A stretch of DNA of 6,807 bases from Candidatus Zixiibacteriota bacterium (GCA_030628225.1 DAOVRJ010000135.1:1-6807); one strand, 5' to 3'; positions 1-5,267 are shown, numbered from the stretch's first letter. The notes: generated from the letters alone by a model not told the origin. Translations and numbers: made by a program.

Positions 1-507
1 CTTCAGCACATCGCTCACTGTATTGGCGATACTCGCAGCGGACACGGGATCAGTTGCCTGCACCTTCACCTTTATAATATCCGCATCCCTCACCGGCTCA
101 GCAGATATCTTCTTTCTAATTCTCCGGGCAACAAGCTTCTCCCTGGTGAACCCAGGTGGTAATGGATTAGGAATGTTGAATTGCTCGGTTACCGTGAGTG
201 GGAGTGCAATCGCTACTTCTTCAGAAAGTGTCCTGGACTTTATCTCCTCAATCTGATTTGTAATGAAGCTTTTCCGAGAGATGGCCCCTGAGAAATCGAA
301 TGCAGGCATAACCTCTCTGGCTTCCTCAAACACGATGGATGTCTCGGCCTCATAGACTGGTGGAGTTGTCTGGTTGTAGTAAACGATGGGAGCTAGCACC
401 CCACACAGGCAGAGCATGAGCAGCCATTTCTTTCTGCGAAGCGTATTAACGAGGTCGTAGAATGTAATCTGCTTACTCTTTTTTGTTGTCGGTGTGATCT
501 GTCGCAT
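1..507 (-). CDS. Wzz/GumC-family polysaccharide chain-length determinant, N-terminal part (runs off the left edge)
   Basis: I translated 169 codons by hand from ATG at 507 to the window edge with no stop, so the gene is partial. Residues 1-27 are a polar, basic cytoplasmic stretch (ITFYDLVNTLRRKKW). Residues 28-44 form a transmembrane segment (WLLMLCLCGVLAPIVYY). Then come the periplasmic signature PPVYEAETSIVF (49-60) and, near the edge, IIKVKVQATDPVSAASIANTV (from about 144), which matches the conserved dP..Aa.iAN segment of the family. Wzz/GumC/ExoP proteins are inner-membrane polysaccharide co-polymerases that set O-antigen or exopolysaccharide chain length and work with a Wza-type outer-membrane exporter. 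The start has a good ribosome site (GGGGAGGG at 522-515); a GTG directly before the ATG, at 510-508, could also serve. Whether a C-terminal BY-kinase domain follows cannot be seen. The co-oriented SLBB gene at 4199-4630 supports a polysaccharide export locus. Confidence 0.88.
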   Translation of the reverse strand, partial: MRQITPTTKKSKQITFYDLVNTLRRKKWLLMLCLCGVLAPIVYYNQTTPPVYEAETSIVFEEAREVMPAFDFSGAISRKSFITNQIEEIKSRTLSEEVAIALPLTVTEQFNIPNPLPPGFTREKLVARRIRKKISAEPVRDADIIKVKVQATDPVSAASIANTVSDVLK

Positions 508-680
508 CACATATCCCTCCCCAGAAAATTTCTAATTCTACTCTTAATTGGCCTCAAAGTGACCAGTTATCAAAAAAGCTCGCCTGAGGGGATTTCAGTT
601 GCTCGCGGGCCAAGACGAGACACCCGCAATTAGTTGGATCACCGGTTACGATCTTAATAGCAGTCCGTCATTTATACCAG

Positions 681-694
681 GTATTTCGAAATAC
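681..694. repeat. Perfect 14-bp palindrome
   Basis: GTATTTC followed directly by GAAATAC is perfectly self-complementary with no spacer. It lies about 175 bases upstream of the Wzz start. With no loop it would suit a dimeric DNA-binding protein better than an RNA hairpin. No function is assigned. Confidence 0.55.
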
Positions 695-897
695 TCAAAC
701 CACTTTTTAAAGACTACTGTTGAATATTCTGGCATCCCGATCAAGTTCAGGAGATTGTTTTTTTCTCCTCGGCGGAGGGAAACAGAGGAGGAAAAGGCTT
801 CTTTTAATGACGTAAACCAAGGAATTCATCTAACGGTCGCCGCATCAGCTGTAGCGTGGTCAATCACAAGTGCCTTTTGGCGGGGTTAGGTTGGGCA

Positions 898-970
898 CTG
901 CCTCCTGCCGACTGGGGTGGGAGTGGGCAGAAATGTCGGGCTCTGCCGACTGCCTATTGCCTCCTGCCAT
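898..970. repeat. Degenerate CTGCCNN heptanucleotide repeat
   Basis: Four consecutive 7-base units occur at 943-970 (CTGCCGA, CTGCCTA, TTGCCTC, CTGCCAT), and two more at 898-911 (CTGCCTC, CTGCCGA) run into a decayed third. The two blocks are separated by about 30 G-rich bases. Translated, the period gives LPTAYCLLP-type peptides, which from memory are common in spurious ORFs from environmental genomes, so the apparent ORFs here (for example 856-1065, plus strand) are most likely artefacts of the repeat. The unit is too short and too degenerate for a CRISPR repeat. Confidence 0.7.
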
Positions 971-1033
971 CATGGAAGGAATGGAAGGAGAATGGAATCC
1001 GCCGGCGGCTGCATACGCTGGTCAGCCAGTCTC

Positions 1034-2902
1034 CTATCGCAAAAACACCATCTTCCGCGTGCTGACAAAGTTCTCTGTATTTAAACGATAGAAATAGACA
1101 CCAGAAGCCAGTACCTGGCCATCTTTATCCTTGCCATCCCATCGGACGGTGTGCATACCAGCAGTCTGCATCCCATCCACCAGGCTGGTCACCTTCTGGC
1201 CCAGGCTGTTGAAGATCTCCAGGCGGACATGACCGACCTCATGCAGCGCGTAGCGGATCTGGGTACTGGCGTTAAAGGGATTGGGAGTATTCTGGTGCAG
1301 GATAAACTCTGTAGGCTGCGCAACCAGTTGAATGAAAATGGGCGGATAGGTGGTTATCTCACCTTGAATACTCACATCCGAAAGGCGATAATAATAACTC
1401 TCACCGACCTCGACAGTGACATCGGTAAAAGCATATTCTGTGCGAATCGATGTGGTGCCCTGACCTTTTAGGGCATCATGTGTTCGGTAAGACGCCATTT
1501 CTTGCCATGATTCATCATTGCCCTCAGAACGGTCAAGAATAAAACCAAGATCCTCAATCTCACTCTCTGTTACCCATCGTAAAGTAACACTACCACTTTT
1601 TTGCTCAGCGGTAAAAGAAGAAAGTTCAACGGGCAGCGAACCTTCATCATTCCAGTATTCATAAGACCCAATATCAATAGTGCCGTTTCTCTGTGCGCCG
1701 CGTTGATCAGTTGAAGGAACAGGAACACTACCATTATCTGTACTGTTTCCTGCATTAATTGCCACAGAACCGGAAGTCGTTTTTAAGGTTTTTACACCTG
1801 TTGTAGAATTATTCTCTGCTAAAGTAGAACTTAAATTAAGATTTGTTTGATTTCCGGTTATATCACCGGTTCCACTAAATGTATAACCAGATGCATACTC
1901 TACAATATTGTATCCATTATCTGTAACAGAACCTGAATTATTTGCAAAATCCTTTGACCAGCTTCCCTGATCTGCTAGTATTGTATTTTTTATTATTACT
2001 ATTCCTTCAGAATATATTCCACCACCATACTCCGAACCATTTGCAGTATTACTTTTGAGAGTACAATTTGTAAGAGTCAGCGTACAGGTAGTACCAACAT
2101 AAATTGCACCACCCTTTTCTGCATCATTAGTTATAAATGTACTGTTTGTTACCACAGCTGTGGCAGAAGAACTAGGCTCGTTATAAATACATCCACCATT
2201 GCCATCAGGTTTAAATTCCGGCCATTCGGGTTCACCATACGAACCACCATACCCTGCATTATTATTGTAAAATGTTGTACCTGTTACGACAAGTTGCCCT
2301 TTGTTGTAAATAGTACCACCATCGCCACCTTCGCCAGCATCTGAACCATCCCACTCAATTCCATCGCTTCCGAATCCTGCCATATTATAGTAGAGATAGC
2401 AATTCTCTAATTTCAGATCACCCTCATTAAAGATCGCACCTCCTGGGTCACCATCTTGAGAATATCCCAGATATCCTAAGATATATTGTTTCCCATAGGA
2501 TATTTCAACAAGCTTAATTGTTGCAGTAATACCACTTGAGATAGTAAAAACTCGTCTGTTACCCCAGTATTCAAAGGATGAATAAGCTCCTACAGTTGTT
2601 TCATCGGCTGCCTGTCCCTGGATTGTGATATTTTTATTAATCGTATAACCAGTAACGCTGTTCTGTCCTCCGGTTTCTTCGGCATTGTCCCAACTAAAAG
2701 TACCTGTAAGATCAAGAATATCACCATTGCTTGCCATTGTGTATCCTTTGTGAAAACTTTTATAGGGAGATCCGGAAGAACCATCCCCCGAAGCATCATT
2801 TCCTGTGCTGTAATTGACATAAACTGTAGCAGCCATCAGGCTTGCACTCATTGCTAATCCTAAGATCAGTATAATCACAGGAATTAAACTCAGCTTTTTC
2901 AT
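1034..2902 (-). CDS. Secreted right-handed beta-helix protein with choice-of-anchor Q motif and T9SS type A sorting domain
   Basis: This 622-aa protein is probably exported and displayed on or released from the cell surface. Residues 1-24 are a signal peptide (MKK, hydrophobic core, cleavage near LMA/A). The passenger (about 25-415) opens with the YVNYSTGNDASGDG lead-in typical of parallel beta-helix proteins. It has five GGxI(Y/F) rung motifs at 154, 195, 236, 264 and 293, most followed by FxxN-like turns (FYNN, FITN), resembling Pmp-type repeats. AINAG (381-385), DQRG (399-402) and DIGSYE (410-415) match the choice-of-anchor Q ending. Residues 423-530 are a beta-sandwich segment (LPVELSSFTAEQ...TLRW). 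Residues 531-622 are the sorting domain (HQNTPNPFN, VRWDGKD, ASGVYFYRL, KMVFLR). The start has AAAGGAGG eight bases upstream, and the ParA stop lies only 35 bases before it, so co-transcription is likely. Coding DNA for the passenger is much more AT-rich than that for the tail. The ligand or enzymatic activity is unknown. Confidence 0.9.
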   Translation of the reverse strand: MKKLSLIPVIILILGLAMSASLMAATVYVNYSTGNDASGDGSSGSPYKSFHKGYTMASNGDILDLTGTFSWDNAEETGGQNSVTGYTINKNITIQGQAADETTVGAYSSFEYWGNRRVFTISSGITATIKLVEISYGKQYILGYLGYSQDGDPGGAIFNEGDLKLENCYLYYNMAGFGSDGIEWDGSDAGEGGDGGTIYNKGQLVVTGTTFYNNNAGYGGSYGEPEWPEFKPDGNGGCIYNEPSSSATAVVTNSTFITNDAEKGGAIYVGTTCTLTLTNCTLKSNTANGSEYGGGIYSEGIVIIKNTILADQGSWSKDFANNSGSVTDNGYNIVEYASGYTFSGTGDITGNQTNLNLSSTLAENNSTTGVKTLKTTSGSVAINAGNSTDNGSVPVPSTDQRGAQRNGTIDIGSYEYWNDEGSLPVELSSFTAEQKSGSVTLRWVTESEIEDLGFILDRSEGNDESWQEMASYRTHDALKGQGTTSIRTEYAFTDVTVEVGESYYYRLSDVSIQGEITTYPPIFIQLVAQPTEFILHQNTPNPFNASTQIRYALHEVGHVRLEIFNSLGQKVTSLVDGMQTAGMHTVRWDGKDKDGQVLASGVYFYRLNTENFVSTRKMVFLR

Positions 2903-2920
2903 CTTTTTTTCCTCCTTTAC

Positions 2921-2940
2921 TAAATATTATTGAATATTTA
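2921..2940. promoter_or_regulatory. AT-rich perfect inverted repeat between the ParA and beta-helix genes
   Basis: TAAATATT (2921-2928) and AATATTTA (2933-2940) are exact reverse complements around a 4-base spacer. The repeat includes the ParA stop codon (2940-2938) and ends just upstream of the ribosome site of the beta-helix gene (2918-2911). An all-A/T stem is weak as RNA and has no adjoining T-tract, so a protein-binding operator or an AT-rich promoter element is more plausible than a terminator. This assignment is inference. Confidence 0.45.
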
Positions 2941-4080
2941 AAATCCCTTCTCAATCTCTTGGGTGCCCTCACTGCTCTGCTTCCTTTCCCGCTCGCCGTA
3001 CTCAATGATGGAGTTCATCACGCCGTAAGGGCTCTCAACCTTGCGGGGATTGTTCGGGTCCTCCCCCCACTGGCCATCCACCCTGAAACGGTACTGATAG
3101 ACACCTGGCTTCAGGCATAGCACCTTGGTCCAGGTCCCCTGGCCATCGACGTCCAGCATGGCTCCTTCGCTGGCATTCCAGTTGTTAAAATCTCCGGCCA
3201 CCTGCACGCTCTTGGCCCCTGGGGCATAGATGCTGAACCTGACACCATCCTCCACCGGCTGTGTTCCCAGGGAAGATGCGGAGGTGGCGGCTCTGGCACC
3301 ATCACGGTGAACTCTAGCTTTCCCCAAGGAGAGCACCTCCTGGGCCAGGACGGCATAATCCCGGTAGCCACTGCTGCGTCGATCGTACTGGCAGATGGGC
3401 TGGCCGAAACCGGTGGCTTCCCTGAGCTGCACGTTGATGTGGATGATGGTTCTGAACAGGTTCTCGCCGAAGTGTTCGCGGAGTTCCTCCCAGACCTCTC
3501 CAGCGATCCGAGTGCGCTGATCGTAGATGGTAGCCAGGACCTGCATGTGTTTTTTCTGGCCGAACCGATCTTCCACCAGCTTAATGGTCTCGCTGATCTT
3601 GCCCAGGCCGTGCAGGGCGAAGAAACTGGTTTCCACGGGCACGATCACCTCGCGGCAAGCCCTGAGAGCGTTAAAGGCGAGCAGACCCAGGCTGGGCGGG
3701 CAGTCGACGACGATATAGTCATACTCCCCGGGCATTTCCGCCAGGGCGTTCAGGAGACGGTCCTCCCGGCCGGGCTGTCCGGCCAGCTCCTGCTCCACCG
3801 CGCTGAGCATGATCCCCGAGGGGGCCAGGTCGAGGTACTTGTCCACGCCGACGATGACGTCTTCCATTCCCACATCCCATTGTGTCTCGGATAGAACGTG
3901 GTACATGTGCTTCTCGATCTCCTCGGGCTTGACGTTGAGACCCAGGGAGGAGTGGCCCTGGGGGTCCAGATCCACGAGCAGGACTCTCTCATTGCGCTCT
4001 GCCAGGCAGGCAGACAGGTTGATGGACGTGACGGTCTTGCCACATCCTCCCTTGTGATTGACGATGGCGATGGTTCTCAT
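2938..4080 (-). CDS. ParA-family ATPase fused to a C-terminal CBM48/AMPK-beta-type glycogen-binding domain
   Basis: This is a 380-aa two-domain protein. Residues 1-253 form a Soj-like ParA ATPase: deviant Walker A NHKGGCGKTVT (8-18) with signature Lys10 and Lys15, the A' motif LLVDLDPQG (34-42), Walker B YIVVDCPPS (122-130), and the C-terminal ParA signature LREATGFGQPICQYDRRSSG (219-238). There is no N-terminal helix-turn-helix, so it resembles chromosomal Soj or short ParAs (about 250 aa). Residues 254-275 are an Ala/Ser-rich linker. Residues 276-361 form an E-set glycogen-binding module: VQVAGDFNNWN (292-302), YQYRFRVDGQW (328-338), then DPNNP and MNSIIEY. Trp301, Trp338 and Asn356 match known glucan-contact positions. 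A charged tail follows (362-380). The ribosome site is AAAGGA at 4092-4087, six bases before ATG. No ParB is visible in the window. ParA proteins position cargo by ATP-dependent nucleoid binding, so a glycan-linked cargo is inferred, not shown. Confidence 0.93.
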   Translation of the reverse strand: MRTIAIVNHKGGCGKTVTSINLSACLAERNERVLLVDLDPQGHSSLGLNVKPEEIEKHMYHVLSETQWDVGMEDVIVGVDKYLDLAPSGIMLSAVEQELAGQPGREDRLLNALAEMPGEYDYIVVDCPPSLGLLAFNALRACREVIVPVETSFFALHGLGKISETIKLVEDRFGQKKHMQVLATIYDQRTRIAGEVWEELREHFGENLFRTIIHINVQLREATGFGQPICQYDRRSSGYRDYAVLAQEVLSLGKARVHRDGARAATSASSLGTQPVEDGVRFSIYAPGAKSVQVAGDFNNWNASEGAMLDVDGQGTWTKVLCLKPGVYQYRFRVDGQWGEDPNNPRKVESPYGVMNSIIEYGERERKQSSEGTQEIEKGF

Positions 4081-4166
4081 GACGCTTCCTTTGAAGCAAG
4101 TTGAGACACCCAGTCGAATCTCAGCCCATCTTGAGGAGGCAAATTGAGTAAAGCGCTGTTTCGCCT

Positions 4167-4196
4167 ATTTTATGTGGCACGTGTAGAGGCTGTAAA
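4167..4196 (-). promoter_or_regulatory. Candidate sigma70-type promoter for the ParA-CBM gene
   Basis: On the minus strand, TTTACA (4196-4191) is followed after 18 bases by TAAAAT (4172-4167); each hexamer matches five of six consensus bases. The -35 element lies just past the stop of the SLBB gene, and the predicted start would leave a leader of roughly 80 bases before the ParA ATG. Read-through from the SLBB gene is equally possible, since no terminator is evident between them. Confidence 0.4.
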
Positions 4197-4198
4197 AG

Positions 4199-4630
4199 TC
4201 AATCTCTTGTCAGCCAATAATAGACATTGGCGATTATGGCCACATCAGCCACGACCCTGATGAAGGTCCGCCATCTATGCCAGGCATTTCGTGGCACTCT
4301 GACCACGTCTCCCTTCTGCAGGATGGGCAGTGGTTTAAAGTTCTCTTTTTCCAGGTAATCTTTTAAATTAACCGTAATTGACCTTTCTGGTTCTTTGATG
4401 GCATGGGTGAGTTTCACCTTGCCCAAATTTGCGTATTCGGTCGGTCCGCCGGCTTTGGAAAGAAGCTCTATAATGTTCGTTCCCGCCAGCACACGATACT
4501 CCCCGGGGGCCTGCACCTCACCCCAGATATGCACCTCCACCAAGAGTTGAGCGTGACTGCCCGGGATGTGGATCGTAAACAGAACAAGTGATAGAACAAA
4601 GCATACGAAAAATGCTTTTTGCCGTTTCAT
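4199..4630 (-). CDS. Small SLBB-domain protein, probable polysaccharide export component
   Basis: This 143-aa protein has a signal peptide (1-27: KRQK, hydrophobic core FFVCFVLSLVLFTI, cleavage near SHA/Q). A single SLBB (soluble-ligand-binding beta-grasp) domain follows: VEVHIWGEVQAPGEYRV (31-47), then NIIELLSKAGGPTEYANLGKV (52-72), with LQKGDVVRVP (104-113) closing it. A C-terminal hydrophobic stretch (about 123-140, FIRVVADVAIIANVYYWL) could be a membrane anchor. SLBB domains occur in Wza-type exporters, where they line the periplasmic part of the channel, but those proteins also carry an N-terminal poly-export domain that is absent here. It is therefore an accessory or minimal export protein rather than a full Wza. 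The start is set by the signal peptide and a GAGGGG ribosome site at 4639-4634; an in-frame TAG lies upstream. The gene is co-oriented with the ParA-CBM gene (118-base gap) and with wzz, consistent with an exopolysaccharide role. Confidence 0.85.
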   Translation of the reverse strand: MKRQKAFFVCFVLSLVLFTIHIPGSHAQLLVEVHIWGEVQAPGEYRVLAGTNIIELLSKAGGPTEYANLGKVKLTHAIKEPERSITVNLKDYLEKENFKPLPILQKGDVVRVPRNAWHRWRTFIRVVADVAIIANVYYWLTRD

Positions 4631-4648
4631 GATCCCCTCGGGAGATTG

Positions 4649-4666
4649 GTCATCGCTGGCGATGAC
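4649..4666. promoter_or_regulatory. Operator-like perfect dyad upstream of the SLBB gene
   Basis: GTCATCGC (4649-4656) and GCGATGAC (4659-4666) are exact reverse complements separated by two bases. The dyad sits 18-36 bases before the SLBB ATG, just upstream of its ribosome site. The two-base gap is too small for a stable RNA loop without opening inner pairs, so a binding site for a dimeric regulator is the simpler reading. No regulator gene is visible in the window. Confidence 0.5.
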
Positions 4667-4749
4667 AGGGTGGAAAACCTATGACTACCTCCTGACCATT
4701 TGTCCTTTCCCCACACGATCTGATTGTTTCAGCTCCCTTCTATAACTCG

Positions 4750-4790
4750 GTCTTGACATCGTGCAGACATGTTCTTTCGAACATCAAGAC
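4750..4790. repeat. Nested inverted repeats (GTCTTGA...TCAAGAC around ATGTTC-TTTC-GAACAT)
   Basis: The outer arms GTCTTGA (4750-4756) and TCAAGAC (4784-4790) are exact complements, and the inner arms ATGTTC (4769-4774) and GAACAT (4779-4784) form a hairpin with a TTTC loop. Together they give a long stem with a one-sided bulge of about 12 bases. It lies about 120-160 bases upstream of the SLBB start and may be an operator or a leader-RNA structure. Confidence 0.4.
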
Positions 4791-4939
4791 AGGTTTGGCC
4801 AACCTATTTTGTGCTCCTGATACACAGAGACACAACTTCTTGTGCCGATCAATGATCACCTGCTTCAAATATACTGGGGCCCATCTAAGACACAAGAACA
4901 AACTGAACAGAAGATGACAGTATTTATCTGATTATCGTA

Positions 4940-4977
4940 TAGGACATCGCCTTACTTAAACGTCAGTACATGTCCTA
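4940..4977. repeat. 8-bp inverted repeat with 22-base spacer
   Basis: TAGGACAT (4940-4947) and ATGTCCTA (4970-4977) are exact reverse complements. The spacing of about three helical turns between arm centres would suit paired protein-binding half-sites. There is no T-tract, so it is not an intrinsic terminator. Confidence 0.4.
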
Positions 4978-5126
4978 CATTTGTGGGGCCATGCTTCTGG
5001 TAACAATTCACCTTTTCAGCCTGACACCGTTGCCTCCATGATTATTGTACCTTTCCGAATCGAAATAGCACTTATCGCCATTACAGGACAACAGTAGAAT
5101 GAACGCGATTGTTCATGCCAGAGCAT

Positions 5127-5162
5127 AAAAAAAAGCAGAACCTCTCAAAAGAGAAGCTCTGC
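5127..5162 (-). terminator. Intrinsic terminator of the tRNA-Asn transcript
   Basis: On the minus strand a 12-bp stem (arms 5162-5151 and 5146-5135, ten Watson-Crick pairs plus two G-U pairs) closes a TTTT loop and is followed by eight T residues (5134-5127). It begins about 11 bases after the CCA end of the tRNA. Because the two mismatched positions become G-U wobbles only in the minus-strand RNA, and the T-tract is on that strand, the direction is clear. It separates the secA/GlcF/tRNA block from the SLBB-ParA block. Confidence 0.9.
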
Positions 5163-5173
5163 CTTTAGACATC

Positions 5174-5249
5174 TGGCTCCGGCGGTAGGACTTGAACCTA
5201 CAACCTAGTGGTTAACAGCCACCCGCTCTACCGATTGAGCTACGCCGGA
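5174..5249 (-). tRNA. tRNA-Asn (anticodon GTT)
   Basis: The 76-nt gene folds into a full cloverleaf: acceptor stem TCCGGCG/CGCCGGA, D stem GCTC/GAGC, anticodon stem GGTGG/CCACT (one G-T pair), anticodon loop CTGTTAA with GTT at 5216-5214, variable loop AGGTT, T stem GTAGG/CCTAC with loop TTCAAGT, discriminator G, and an encoded CCA at 5176-5174. It reads asparagine codons AAC and AAT. The gene has its own promoter and terminator. I see no integrase or duplicated tRNA 3' end nearby, so nothing suggests it is a used integration site. Confidence 0.97.
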
Positions 5250-5267
5250 ATGTTATCCTGTTTTTTC

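Larger units (their letters stand above)
511..1033. other. Intergenic region without a convincing gene; carries heptad repeats and a palindrome
   Basis: This 523-base gap separates the beta-helix gene from the Wzz gene. I find no protein I recognise on either strand. It holds a 14-bp perfect palindrome (681-694), a degenerate CTGCCNN heptad array (898-970), and a short ATGGAAGGA tandem duplication (972-980 and 981-989). Read toward wzz, a TAGAAT hexamer (540-535) could be a -10 element, but no good -35 lies at the right distance. I see no clear intrinsic terminator for the beta-helix gene. Confidence 0.6.
4631..5126. other. Intergenic region with several inverted repeats and no recognisable gene
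   Basis: Nearly 500 bases lie between the tRNA terminator and the SLBB gene. I find no coding sequence I can support on either strand. The stretch contains perfect dyads at 4649-4666, 4769-4784 (nested within 4750-4790), 4940-4977 and 5099-5116. It presumably holds the promoter of the SLBB gene. Minus-strand candidates TTGTGT-16-TATATT (near 4890-4870) and GATAAT (near 4936-4931) exist, but neither is strong. A small RNA cannot be excluded. Confidence 0.5.

Noticed and set aside
573-600. T6 run on the minus strand after CCCCTCAGGCGAGC, upstream of wzz
   Set aside because: Only a 3-bp stem (CTC/GAG) can form before the T run, too weak for an intrinsic terminator.
761-795. Inverted TTTTCTCCTC ... 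GAGGAG-G-AAAA pair that looks like a terminator
   Set aside because: The loop is 14 bases, one arm has a bulge, and neither strand has a T-tract after the second arm.
599-889. 96-aa plus-strand open frame starting with TTG, preceded by a GAGGGG stretch
   Set aside because: The protein resembles nothing I know, would be the only plus-strand gene, and overlaps the repeat-rich spacer. The purine run before TTG can arise by chance.
856-1091. Two overlapping short plus-strand frames with LPTAYCLLP-like peptides
   Set aside because: They are translations of the CTGCCNN heptad repeat and have no independent sign of coding.
3307-3894. 195-aa open frame on the plus strand opposite the ParA domain
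   Set aside because: It is an antisense shadow of a high-GC, clearly homologous ParA gene. Its translation shows no family motif, only the complement of conserved ParA codons.
4141-4254. Plus-strand TTG frame after GAGGAGGC (about 38 codons)
   Set aside because: It runs antisense into the SLBB gene, is very short, and shows no recognisable motif.
4769-5116. GTTC/GAAC dyads as possible LexA (SOS) boxes
   Set aside because: Spacings (GTTC-N4-GAAC and GAAC-N6-GTTC) do not match the GAAC-N4-GTTC or GTTC-N7-GTTC layouts I know, and no SOS gene is adjacent.
5174-5249. tRNA-Asn as an integration site of a mobile element
   Set aside because: No integrase gene, no repeated tRNA 3' end in the window, and the tRNA is followed at once by its own terminator.
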